Assembly: GCA_965279295.1 (NCBI GenBank)
Contig: CBDIHQ010000014.1
DNA length: 64,000 nt
Direction: 5' to 3' (one strand)
DNA from: Aquabacter sp965279295
GTDB lineage: Bacteria > Pseudomonadota > Alphaproteobacteria > Rhizobiales > Xanthobacteraceae
Shown here: positions 54,995 to 63,173 of the stretch, one piece after another
How the letters are laid out: each line of letters starts with the position of its first letter
Numbering within the stretch: the first letter of the stretch is position 1
Position numbers and translations under genes: made by a program
The notes under the pieces: model-generated
Seen by the model: the letters and a program-made list of their open reading frames with translations, nothing else
Told to the model about the DNA's origin: nothing
The model's database searches: none

Positions 54995-55122
54995 ATCATT
55001 TCCCCTGGCGGGATCATGCTAGCGCCAGGGTAGCGCCCATTGGGGTTGCGCGAAACGGGATTGCCCGTCTGCTCGCCAGCCTTAGAGGGGCTGCGCGAAG
55101 CCTTGCCGAAGCGCGAGGCTGC

Positions 55123-55812
55123 TCAGTTCAGGAACTCGCCGTGGTCTTCCACATGCTTGGCGAGGCCGAGCGTGTGCTCGCGCACCAAACGCTCCGCAAG
55201 GTCCGCGTCGCGCTGCTCGATCGCCTCGAGGATGCGGGTGTGATCGACGATCGAGCGTTGCGCGCGGTGGTCCTGGCCGATGGTCAGCTTGCGCACGCCG
55301 CGCATGTGGGGAAACAAGCTCTCCGTCGTCTCGGCGATCAGATCGCAGCCCGACATGCGGATTATGAGCTTGTGGAAGGCGAGGTTGGCTTCGGAATATT
55401 CCGAGACGAACTCCTCCGGGTCGCGATTGGCGAACGCCTGCACGTTTTCCCGCAGCTTCTTGATCTCGGCTTCGCTCGCCTCGGCGCAGGCAAGGCGCGC
55501 GGCCATGCCTTCGAGCGCAGCCCACACGGTTATCATCTCCAGGATTTCCTGCTTGGTCTTGCGCACCACGAAGATGCCCCGGCGGGGAACGGAGCGCACG
55601 TAGCCCTCCTGTTCGAGGAGCGTCATGGCCTCGCGGATCGGCGTGCGGGACACGCCGAGTTTTTCTGAAAGCTGGCGCTCCTCCAGGCGGATTTCCTCGG
55701 CGTGGCTGTAGATGTCCATCTCCATGATGGCTGCCTTAAGCGCCTTGTACGCCTTCATTCGGAAGCTCGATTCGGTCTCGATCGGCCTCACGTTTATGTC
55801 TTGATACGACAT
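55123..55812 (-). CDS. GntR-family (FadR/FCD) regulator of the oxalate cassette
   Basis: The 229-residue protein has a GntR winged helix (LEERQLSEKLGVSRTPIREAM; EGYVRSVPRRGIFV) and an FCD ligand domain (ALEGMAARLACAEASEAEI; NLAFHKLIIRMSGC; DHTRILEAIEQRDADLAERL). The His and Asp of the FCD site suggest a metal-dependent acid ligand; oxalate is a candidate by context. The ATG at 55812 has AAGGG 5 bases before. Divergent from the CBS gene; a matching operator motif lies in between and before three other genes. Confidence 0.88.
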   Translation of the reverse strand: MSYQDINVRPIETESSFRMKAYKALKAAIMEMDIYSHAEEIRLEERQLSEKLGVSRTPIREAMTLLEQEGYVRSVPRRGIFVVRKTKQEILEMITVWAALEGMAARLACAEASEAEIKKLRENVQAFANRDPEEFVSEYSEANLAFHKLIIRMSGCDLIAETTESLFPHMRGVRKLTIGQDHRAQRSIVDHTRILEAIEQRDADLAERLVREHTLGLAKHVEDHGEFLN

Positions 55813-55981
55813 CTGAACCCTTGCCTGACGCCGCTGCGCGGCCCCCCGTTCAGTCCGCCCCCTGAAGGGGTCAGAATACAACATATCTTGATGGCATCTA
55901 ACGCCCGCCTCGGCAAGTAAGGGGCGTTGTGAAGCTCCGATCGCGTGGAAAAGGCTGGAATGAATCCAGTACTTGACATGG

Positions 55982-55997
55982 GGTATTACGTATACCA
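55982..55997. promoter_or_regulatory. Putative GntR operator A, between gntR and CBS genes
   Basis: On the minus strand it reads TGGTATACGTAATACC, a near-palindrome. A -35-like TTGACA (55973-55978) lies just before it on the + strand, so the site would sit between -35 and -10 of the CBS promoter, and binding would block it. Confidence 0.6.
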
Positions 55998-56058
55998 GCA
56001 TTGTTCCCAATGCAGACGACCCGGGTTCAACCGCGGGCTTTGACGGAAGGGACGCCCC

Positions 56059-56529
56059 ATGATCTCGGTCGACGATATCCTGCGCGAGAAGCGCCACGCC
56101 CGCATTATCACCGTGCGTATGAACGAGACGGTGGCCACCGCCGCCCTCATCATGAAGCGCGAGAACATCTCTAGCGTCGTCGTGAAGGACGTGTGCCGCA
56201 CCGAAGGAAACACCGTGGTCGGTGTGTTCTCAGAGCGCGACGTCACGCGTGCGCTGGTGGACCATGGCGCCAACACGCCCAATCTGACGGTGGCCAATCT
56301 GCTCAAGCGGACGCTGATTTCCTGCACCTTGCGCGACAGTATCGGCACGGTGCTCCGGTTGATGAACGAGCATCAGGTGCGCCATCTCCCGGTCCTTGAG
56401 GAGCACGGTCTCGTGGGGGTCATCAGCGCTACAGATCTGATGCGCCACTATCTTCATGAGGAAGAGGCCGAGACTCAGCCCGGCCAGCCTTCGGGCGGCA
56501 TGTCGGCCGCACTCGCCGCTTTGCGCTGA
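56059..56529 (+). CDS. CBS-domain protein
   Basis: The 156-residue protein is two CBS domains (about residues 8-70 and 75-140; DETVATAALIMKRENISSVVV-like first motif, GVFSERDVTRALVDHG, LRLMNEHQVRHLPVLEEHG, GVISATDLMRHYL). CBS pairs usually bind adenosyl nucleotides or CoA-like ligands and control enzymes. It stands in the oxalate cassette under the putative GntR operator A. The strong ribosome site GGAAGGGA precedes the ATG. A role in tuning oxalate use is inferred from place only. Confidence 0.85.
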   Translation: MISVDDILREKRHARIITVRMNETVATAALIMKRENISSVVVKDVCRTEGNTVVGVFSERDVTRALVDHGANTPNLTVANLLKRTLISCTLRDSIGTVLRLMNEHQVRHLPVLEEHGLVGVISATDLMRHYLHEEEAETQPGQPSGGMSAALAALR

Positions 56530-56592
56530 TCCCGTTTAGAGCCGGCGCAAAGTATTTGCCGAGGCAAAAAGACGGTGGTATGCCTACCATTC

Positions 56593-56608
56593 TGGCATAC
56601 GTAATCCA
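56593..56608 (+). promoter_or_regulatory. Putative GntR operator B, before frc
   Basis: TGGCATACGTAATCCA differs from site A's core by a few bases and lies about 93 bp before the frc start. A related half, TGGTATGCC (56577-56585), stands just upstream. Confidence 0.6.
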
Positions 56609-56700
56609 AAAGACGTTATTCCAGAGAAGGCCGCTCCGGCGGCCTTCAAAAAAAGCCGGCATAGACCGGTGTGGCCAGGGCAGGTTTCCAGGGGTTAGGG

Positions 56701-57930
56701 ATGGGCAAGGCACTCGATGGTGTGCGCGTGCTCGACATGACGCATGTGCAGTCAGGACCGTCCGCGACGCAGCTTCTTGCGTGGCTGGGCGCCGACGTGA
56801 TCAAGGTCGAGATGCCGCGCCGCGGGGATATCACCCGCTCGCAGCTCCGCGACAAGTCCAATGTGGATAGCCTCTATTTTACGATGCTGAACGCCAACAA
56901 GCGCAGCGTCACCCTCAACATCAAGTCCGCGCAGGGCCAGGAGGCCCTGTCCCGCCTGATCGAGCGCAGCGATGTGCTGGTGGAGAATTTTGGCGCCGGG
57001 GTGCTGGACCGCCAGGGCTTCGCCTGGGGCCGCATCAAGAGCCTCAACCCGCGCATCATCTACGCCTCCATCAAGGGCTTCGCCGATGAAAGTCGGGTTG
57101 AAGCCAAGGCTTACGAGACCATCGCCCAGGCCATGGGCGGCGCCATGAGCACCACCGGCTGGCGCTCCGGTCCGCCCACCGCCTCCAGTGCGCAGATCGG
57201 CGATACCGGCACGGGCATCCATTGCGTCGCCGGCATTCTCGCGGCGCTCTATCAACGCACCGTGACCGGGCAGGGCCAGCGGGTGGAGGTGGCCATGCAG
57301 GATTGCGTGGTGAACATGCTGCGGGTGAAACTGCGCGACCAGCAGCGTCTCGCCAGCGGCCCGCTCGGGGAATATCCCGGCGCGCCGGATGGCGATCATG
57401 TGCCCCGCGCCGGCAACGCCTCGGGCGGGGGACAGCCCGGTGCCGCCGTGCGATGCGCGCCGGGCGGAGAGAATGATTATTGCTATGTCATCATCCAGCC
57501 CCAGGGCTGGGCGCCGCTGATGCGGCTGGTGGGGCGGCGCGATCTCATCGAGGACCAGCGGTTCGCCACACACGAGGTGCGCGCGCAGCGGCTGGAAGCC
57601 TGTTTCGGCATCATTGAGACCTGGTCGCGCGGGCGCACCAAGCTCGAGGTGATGAAGGCGTTGTACGCCATCGATGTGCCATGCGGCCCGGTGCTGTCCA
57701 CCAAGGACATCATCGAGGATCGCTCGCTGTACGAGCGCGGTTTCCTGGTGGACGTGCCGCACCCCGAGCGCGGCGCCTATGTGACTGTCGCGTCCCCCAT
57801 CCGCCTCTCGGACAATGACGTGCCGGTGGAGCGTTCTCCGCTCCTGGGCGAGCACACCGAGGAGGTGCTCGCCTTCCTCGGCTATGGGCACGAGGACATC
57901 GCGAGCATGCGCGCCAACGGCGCGGTCTAG
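56701..57930 (+). CDS. frc: Formyl-CoA:oxalate CoA-transferase
   Basis: Frc transfers CoA from formyl-CoA to oxalate, giving oxalyl-CoA and formate. The 409-residue protein aligns with the Oxalobacter enzyme through LDMTHVQSGPSATQLLAWLG, NVDSLYFTMLNANKRS and ENFGAGVLDRQGF. The active-site Asp is Asp168 in SSAQIGDTGTGIH. The glycine loop reads NASGGGQPG, one residue different from the usual GGGGQ. A stretch of about 15 residues before it is missing compared with Oxalobacter. AGGGG precedes the ATG at 56701. It is followed by oxlT. Oxalyl-CoA decarboxylase is not here. Confidence 0.92.
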   Translation: MGKALDGVRVLDMTHVQSGPSATQLLAWLGADVIKVEMPRRGDITRSQLRDKSNVDSLYFTMLNANKRSVTLNIKSAQGQEALSRLIERSDVLVENFGAGVLDRQGFAWGRIKSLNPRIIYASIKGFADESRVEAKAYETIAQAMGGAMSTTGWRSGPPTASSAQIGDTGTGIHCVAGILAALYQRTVTGQGQRVEVAMQDCVVNMLRVKLRDQQRLASGPLGEYPGAPDGDHVPRAGNASGGGQPGAAVRCAPGGENDYCYVIIQPQGWAPLMRLVGRRDLIEDQRFATHEVRAQRLEACFGIIETWSRGRTKLEVMKALYAIDVPCGPVLSTKDIIEDRSLYERGFLVDVPHPERGAYVTVASPIRLSDNDVPVERSPLLGEHTEEVLAFLGYGHEDIASMRANGAV

Positions 57931-57940
57931 TTTTCACATC

Positions 57941-57979
57941 GCCGGCTCCCGGAGGGACAACAACAATGGGGGCGCCGGC
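57941..57979. other. Hairpin between frc and the first oxlT
   Basis: GCCGGC at both ends, extended by TCCC and GGG, can fold into a stem in the 98-bp gap. It has no T-run, so it may only slow transcription or protect the frc transcript. Confidence 0.4.
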
Positions 57980-58028
57980 TTCCGCAACTTAAAATAATAA
58001 AAATGAAGTTCGATAAAGGGCAGGAAAC

Positions 58029-59333
58029 ATGGGCTCCTCTGAACGCGGTGGTACGTCAACGGTGACGGCAAACCGTTGGCTTCAATTGATTGCCGGCATC
58101 GTATGCATGGTCGCGGCCGCGAACATCCAGTATTCCTGGACATTGTTCGTGCCCGAGATTCAGAACGCCCACGGCTGGAGCCGGGCCTCGATCCAGGTGG
58201 CCTTCACGGTGTTCGTGGTGGTGCAGACCTGGCTGACGCCCATCGAGGGCTATTTCATCGACAAGTATGGCCCCCGCGCCGTGGTCCTCGTGGGTGGCAT
58301 CTTCACCGGCCTGTCGTGGATCGTCAATTCCTATGCCACCACGCTGACCGGCTTCTATATCGGCGCGGCGATCGGCGGCATCGGTGTCGGCTGCGTCTAT
58401 TCCACCTGCGTGAACAGCGCGCTGAAGTGGTTCCCGGACAAGCGCGGCCTCGCGGTCGGGCTGACCGCGGCGGGCTACGGCTCGGGCACGGTTCTGACCA
58501 TCATGCCGATCGCCAACATGCTGAAGACCTCGGGCTATTCCGAAACCTTCTTCCTGTTCGGCCTGATCCAGGGCGCGGTGATCCTGCTGGCCGCCGGTTT
58601 CCTGCGCGCGCCGGGCAAGGGTGAGATCGTCTATTCCTCCAGCGTGGCTCAGAGCCGTCGGGACTACACCCTCAGCGAGGCGCTTCGCACGCCGGTGTTC
58701 TACGTCATGCTGCTCATGTTCATCTGCACCGTCACCGGCGGTCTGATGGCGGTGGCGCAGCTTGGGGTGATCGCGGAGGATCTGGGGGTCAAGAAGGTCG
58801 AGGTCAATCTCTACTTCTTCGCCATGGCCGCCCTGCCGTTCGCGCTGATGCTGGACCGCATCCTGAATGGCATTTCGCGTCCTCTGTTCGGCTGGGTGTC
58901 GGACCATATCGGCCGTGAGAAGACCATGTTCTTCGCCTTCGCCATGGAGGGCATCGGCATCGTCGCTCTGGGGACTTTCGGGCACAATCCGTGGGCGTTC
59001 GTCATCCTCTCCGGCATCGTGTTCCTGGCCTGGGGCGAAGTGTATTCGCTGTTTTCCGCCACTGCGGCGGATACGTTCGGCAGCGCGCATGTCGGCAAGA
59101 TCTACGGCGTTCTTTATTGCGCCAAGGGTGTCGCGGCTCTGCTGGTTCCGGTTGCGAATATCATTATGGAGACGACCGGAAGCTGGGCGACGGTTCTCTA
59201 CATTGTCGCGGCCATGGATCTGATCGCCGCCTTCACCGCAATTTTGGTTTTGCGTCCGCTTCTCGTCCGCCATCACCGGCTGAACAACGAAGCGGCCGCG
59301 CTCTCGACGCGTCCGGCGCCGGTTGGCGCCTGA
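58029..59333 (+). CDS. OxlT-like oxalate/formate antiporter, first copy
   Basis: This 434-residue major facilitator with 12 helices resembles OxlT, which exchanges oxalate for formate. The Oxalobacter residues Arg272 and Lys355 that bind oxalate correspond to Arg277 (LMLDRILNGISRP) and Lys366 (YCAKGVAALL), both kept. Other family features are the loop FPDKRGLAVGLTAAGYGSG and FGWVSDHIGREKTM. AGGAAAC stands before the ATG. It follows frc and a strong terminator ends the unit. Direction of use (import of oxalate) is inferred from the family. Confidence 0.88.
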   Translation: MGSSERGGTSTVTANRWLQLIAGIVCMVAAANIQYSWTLFVPEIQNAHGWSRASIQVAFTVFVVVQTWLTPIEGYFIDKYGPRAVVLVGGIFTGLSWIVNSYATTLTGFYIGAAIGGIGVGCVYSTCVNSALKWFPDKRGLAVGLTAAGYGSGTVLTIMPIANMLKTSGYSETFFLFGLIQGAVILLAAGFLRAPGKGEIVYSSSVAQSRRDYTLSEALRTPVFYVMLLMFICTVTGGLMAVAQLGVIAEDLGVKKVEVNLYFFAMAALPFALMLDRILNGISRPLFGWVSDHIGREKTMFFAFAMEGIGIVALGTFGHNPWAFVILSGIVFLAWGEVYSLFSATAADTFGSAHVGKIYGVLYCAKGVAALLVPVANIIMETTGSWATVLYIVAAMDLIAAFTAILVLRPLLVRHHRLNNEAAALSTRPAPVGA

Positions 59334-59373
59334 CTCAAAACGCCCCTCCAGCCGTCCTCGGACGGCTCCTTAC

Positions 59374-59401
59374 AGCCCCGGCGAAAGCCGGGGCTTTTTT
59401 T
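59374..59401 (+). terminator. Terminator after the first oxlT
   Basis: A perfect 9-bp stem (AGCCCCGGC / GCCGGGGCT) with a GAAA loop is followed by a run of seven T. A second small hairpin (GCCGTCC/GGACGGC) stands just before it. Confidence 0.9.
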
Positions 59402-59403
59402 GT

Positions 59404-59770
59404 TTCGCGCGGAGACCTGCGGTGTCGCGGGATATCAGGATGATAGGAATGGGAAAGTATATTTAGCAGGTACTTCAGTTATATAGTGCGATCCAATCGT
59501 AAATCTAAATATATTATACGAATATATAATGTATATTTTACGTATTATTTGGGTCTAAAGCGCTTCAATTGAAAGCATATTCTTAGATTTAGCGCCCTGC
59601 CTAACCGTTACATAGCCGAAACTTACCCTCTGTATGCGGTATACGTCATCCAAATTCGCTTAACGTGACCCTGGTGAGAGGCAGAAAGCCCCAAGCGTTT
59701 GGAATGGTGACCGTCACGGGACCGTTCATCGTCACAGAATGCGATGACCCCGAAGAAGGAAGGGAAGGAA
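59404..59770. other. AT-rich gap between the two oxlT genes
   Basis: A 367-bp stretch. The part from about 59450 to 59590 is very AT-rich, with many ATATA runs, unlike the rest of the window; it should contain the promoter of the second oxlT. Putative operator C lies at 59637-59652. No open frame with support is seen. Confidence 0.55.
59637..59652 (+). promoter_or_regulatory. Putative GntR operator C, before the second oxlT
   Basis: CGGTATACGTCATCCA matches site B over GG-ATACGT-ATCCA and lies about 119 bp before the second oxlT start. Confidence 0.6.
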
Positions 59771-61081
59771 ATGCCGGCAGTTGAAACCGTGCGCAGCGGC
59801 CCCGTGGGCGGCCGCTGGATGCAGTTGGTCATTGGCGTGATCTGCATGTCGATGATCGCCAATCTCCAATATGGCTGGACACTCTTCGTCGAGCCGATGA
59901 ACGACAAGCACCAGTGGGGGCGCGCCTCCATCCAGGTGGCGTTCACGATTTTCGTCTTGTTCGAGACCTGGCTGGTTCCGGTCGAGGGCTGGTTCGTGGA
60001 CAAGTTCGGTCCGCGCATCGTCGTCTTCATCGGCGGCATCCTGTGCGCCGTGTCCTGGGCGTTGAACTCGGTCGCGGACACCCTGACCACGCTCTACATC
60101 GCGGCCGCCATCGGCGGTATCGGCGCGGGGGCGGTCTATGGCACCTGCGTCGGTGCCGCGCTGAAGTGGTTTCCCGATCGCCGCGGCCTTGCCGCCGGCA
60201 TCACGGCCGCCGGCTTCGGCGCCGGATCGGCGCTCACCATCGTGCCGATCGCGGCAATGATCGCCACCTCCGGTTATCAGCAGACCTTTCTGTTCTTCGG
60301 CCTCATCCAGGGCGGCGTCGTGCTGGTGATGTCGCTGTTCCTCCAGGTCCCCAAGCCCGGCCAGTTGCCGCGTTCGCAGAGCAAGCAGGTGGCGCAGACC
60401 CGCCGCGACTACAAGCCGACCGCAATGCTGAAGTCGCCGGTGTTCTGGGTCATGTATGTGATGTTCGTGCTGGTGGCCGGCGGCGGCCTGATGGCGACGG
60501 CGCAGCTTGGCTCCATTGCCAAGGACTTCAAGATCGCCGGCGTGCCGGTGAGCCTGATGGGCCTCACCATGCCGGCGCTCACCTTTGCTCTCTCAATCGA
60601 CCGGGTGCTGAATGGCGTCTGCCGGCCGTTCTTCGGCTGGGTGTCGGACAATATCGGCCGCGAGAACACCATGTTCATCGCGTTCTCACTTGAGGCGGTG
60701 GGCATCCTGGCGCTCGCCCACTTCGGCACCAACCCGGTGCTGTTCGTGCTGCTGACCGGCCTGGTGTTCTTCGCCTGGGGTGAAATCTACTCGCTGTTCC
60801 CCGCGACGTGCGGCGACACGTTCGGATCGACCTTCGCGACCACCAATGCCGGCTTCCTCTACACAGCCAAGGGAACGGCCTCGCTGGTCGTGCCGTTGGC
60901 GAGTGTGATGGTGGTGCAATATGGCAATTGGGATCTGGTCTTCACCATCACGGCGGCGGTGAACGCCATCGCGGCGCTGATGGCCCTGTTCGTCTTGAAA
61001 CCCATGCGCGCCCGCTTCATCGCGGAAGCCAAGGCGGCGGACGACACCGTGTCAGCCCGGGCCGCCAAAGCCACGCACTGA
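59771..61081 (+). CDS. OxlT-like oxalate/formate antiporter, second copy
   Basis: A 436-residue paralogue of the first copy, with the same topology and Arg278 (LSIDRVLNGVCRP) and Lys367 (YTAKGTASLV) at the substrate-site positions. They are clearly related, with many identical segments (ASIQVAFT, IGGIGAG, LKWFPDRRGLA). The ATG at 59771 has AAGGAA directly upstream. It has its own operator-like site and terminator, so it is a separate unit that may work under other conditions or with a different exchange partner. Confidence 0.87.
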   Translation: MPAVETVRSGPVGGRWMQLVIGVICMSMIANLQYGWTLFVEPMNDKHQWGRASIQVAFTIFVLFETWLVPVEGWFVDKFGPRIVVFIGGILCAVSWALNSVADTLTTLYIAAAIGGIGAGAVYGTCVGAALKWFPDRRGLAAGITAAGFGAGSALTIVPIAAMIATSGYQQTFLFFGLIQGGVVLVMSLFLQVPKPGQLPRSQSKQVAQTRRDYKPTAMLKSPVFWVMYVMFVLVAGGGLMATAQLGSIAKDFKIAGVPVSLMGLTMPALTFALSIDRVLNGVCRPFFGWVSDNIGRENTMFIAFSLEAVGILALAHFGTNPVLFVLLTGLVFFAWGEIYSLFPATCGDTFGSTFATTNAGFLYTAKGTASLVVPLASVMVVQYGNWDLVFTITAAVNAIAALMALFVLKPMRARFIAEAKAADDTVSARAAKATH

Positions 61082-61119
61082 ACCTCCCGCCTCGCGCAGA
61101 CGCGCGCGGCAACCTCGCA

Positions 61120-61154
61120 GGGCCTTCCCGGTGAAAGCCGGGAGGGCCCTTTTT
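61120..61154 (+). terminator. Terminator after the second oxlT
   Basis: A 12-bp stem (GGGCCTTCCCGG with one wobble pair) and a short loop are followed by TTTTT, 38 bp past the stop. Confidence 0.85.
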
Positions 61155-61156
61155 GT

Positions 61157-61390
61157 TCAGAACGCGCGAGGGAAGGACGCCCAACTGGGTGACTTTTCAT
61201 CCGCGCCCGTGTTTCCGCCGAAGCGCGTTCCGGCTGTGCGCACGTTCATGTCGTCCTCGAAGGCCACTTCGAGCGGAATTCCGGGAACGCCAGCGGTGGC
61301 CATGAAGGCTTTCGGGCTGGCGAATTGCGCCACGACTGCGCTGGCCGCGAGACCGGCAACCGCAAGGGCGGCGAGATCGAGAAAGGTCAT
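61157..61390 (-). CDS. Small exported or membrane-anchored protein, unknown
   Basis: A 77-residue product with one N-terminal hydrophobic stretch (LAALAVAGLAASAVVAQF) and a polar tail (VAFEDDMNVRTAGTRFGGN). GGAGAGC is 4 bases before the ATG at 61390. I recognise no family. Putative operator D lies upstream at 61469-61484, 79 bp from the start, so it may belong to the oxalate regulon. It is convergent with the second oxlT. Confidence 0.6.
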   Translation of the reverse strand: MTFLDLAALAVAGLAASAVVAQFASPKAFMATAGVPGIPLEVAFEDDMNVRTAGTRFGGNTGADEKSPSWASFPRAF

Positions 61391-61468
61391 GGGGCTCTCC
61401 GGTTTCACAGGCCGCGTCTCAGCGACCCTGAATTATGGATGCCATATTGACCTATCTTGCACGCCCTG

Positions 61469-61484
61469 TGGTATACAAAATACG
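61469..61484. promoter_or_regulatory. Putative GntR operator D, before the small exported protein
   Basis: TGGTATACAAAATACG shares the TGGTATAC core and the AATAC end with site A, differing at the two central bases. It lies between the small gene and pgi, so it could also affect the pgi terminus region. Confidence 0.5.
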
Positions 61485-61518
61485 CATAAGCGCCTTGCAA
61501 TGCTGCATAGCAACAACG

Positions 61519-63162
61519 CTAGACTAGAGTCTTTCGCAAGTGCGAGAGCAGGCCCGCCGTGGAGCCAGACGCGGCCGGCGGCACCGGCCCGCCCTGGGCG
61601 GCGGGCAGCAGGTCGGTCGCCATTTCCTTGCCAAGCTCGACGCCCCACTGGTCGAAGGCATTGATGCCCCAAATCGCGGCCTCCACGAACACCCGGTGCT
61701 CATAAAGCGCGATCAGGGCGCCCAGCATGAAGGGATCGAGGCGGGGATAGGCGAGGGTGACGGACGGCCGATTGCCGGGAAAAACCTTGTGCGGCGCGAG
61801 GGCCGCAACAGCCAGCGCGTCGAGGCCCTTGGCGCGCAACTGCTGCTCCGCCTCCTCCAGCGAGCGCCCTCGCATCAGGGCTTCGGATTGTGCCAGACAA
61901 TTGGCCACCAGCAGGTCGTGGTGGTGCTTGAGATGCGGCTCGTGGCCCTCGGCGGCGATCAGGAATTCCACCGGCACCACGTCCGTGCCCTGGTGGAGCA
62001 GTTGGAAAAAGGCGTGCTGGGCGTTGGTGCCCGGCTCCCCCCACACGATGGGGCCGGTCGCGGTCGCGGGCTTGCCGCCGTCCAACGTCACGCTCTTGCC
62101 GTTGCTCTCCATGTCGAGCTGTTGCAGGTAGGCGGGAAAGCGCGCAAGGCGCTGGTCATAGGGAATGACCGCGCGGCTGGGGTAGTCACAGACATTGCGA
62201 TGCCAGACGCCCACAAGCGCGAGAAGCACCGGTAGGTTCGCGGCGAGGTCCGCCGTACGGAAGTGACCGTCCATGGCGGCGCCGCCGGCAAGGAAATCGG
62301 CGAAGGCATCCGGGCCGATGGCAATCTGCACCGGCAGGCCGATGGCCGACCAGAGCGAATAGCGCCCGCCCACCCAGTCCCAGAAACCGAACGTGCGGTC
62401 GGCGGAAATGCCGAACGCGGCGACCTCCTTGAGGGCGGTCGAGACCGCACAGAAATGGTCGCCCACGGCGTCTTCGCCCAATGCCTGCGCGATCCAGGCG
62501 CGGGCTGAGCGGGCGTTGGTCATGGTCTCGACCGTGGTGAAGGTCTTGGAGGCGATGATGAACAGAGTGGAGGCGGGATTGAGCGGCTTCAGCACATCGG
62601 TGAGATGGGCGCCGTCCACGTTCGAGACGAAATGCGTGCGCGGCCCATCGTGATAGGGCGCTAGGGCGAGGGTCGCCATGGCCGGGCCGAGGTCCGAACC
62701 GCCGATGCCGATGTTCACCACGTCGGTGAAGGCATGGCCGCGATGTCCCGCGATGGCGCCGGAACGGACCGCCTGTGCGAACGCGCCGAGCCGATCCAAG
62801 GTCTCCCGGACATCCACCTTGATATCCGCGCCATCGATCGCGAGCGGGGCGGGGGAGGTGTCGCGCAGCGCCACATGGAGCACGGCGCGATTCTCGGTCG
62901 AATTGATGCGCGCGCCGGAGAACATGGCATCGCGCCGGGCCTCGACGCCGGCCGCCCGCGCGAGGTCGAGCAGCAGTTGCAGGGTCTGCGGCGTCAGCGC
63001 GGTCTTGGAGAAATCCAGCAGCAGATCGCCGAAGCGGGCGGAAAAGCGGGCGAAGCGGTCCTTATCGGCAAAAAGGTCGGTCAGTCGGGTCTCAGTACTT
63101 GCCGCGTGCGCCGTCTCCAGCGCCTGCCAGATGCCGGGAAGCTGCACGCGGTCGCTGGTCAT
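61519..63162 (-). CDS. pgi: Glucose-6-phosphate isomerase
   Basis: PGI interconverts glucose-6-phosphate and fructose-6-phosphate. The 547-residue enzyme has GIGGSDLGPAMATLAL, SKTFTTVETMTNA, the PGI signature GGRYSLWSAIGLP, and WGEPGTNAQHAFFQLLHQG with the catalytic residues. The ATG at 63162 (MTSDRVQLPGIW) has GGAG 6 bases before and follows the pgl stop by 11 bases. Part of a zwf-pgl-pgi unit. Confidence 0.96.
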   Translation of the reverse strand: MTSDRVQLPGIWQALETAHAASTETRLTDLFADKDRFARFSARFGDLLLDFSKTALTPQTLQLLLDLARAAGVEARRDAMFSGARINSTENRAVLHVALRDTSPAPLAIDGADIKVDVRETLDRLGAFAQAVRSGAIAGHRGHAFTDVVNIGIGGSDLGPAMATLALAPYHDGPRTHFVSNVDGAHLTDVLKPLNPASTLFIIASKTFTTVETMTNARSARAWIAQALGEDAVGDHFCAVSTALKEVAAFGISADRTFGFWDWVGGRYSLWSAIGLPVQIAIGPDAFADFLAGGAAMDGHFRTADLAANLPVLLALVGVWHRNVCDYPSRAVIPYDQRLARFPAYLQQLDMESNGKSVTLDGGKPATATGPIVWGEPGTNAQHAFFQLLHQGTDVVPVEFLIAAEGHEPHLKHHHDLLVANCLAQSEALMRGRSLEEAEQQLRAKGLDALAVAALAPHKVFPGNRPSVTLAYPRLDPFMLGALIALYEHRVFVEAAIWGINAFDQWGVELGKEMATDLLPAAQGGPVPPAASGSTAGLLSHLRKTLV

Positions 63163-63173
63163 GGCCGTCTCCA

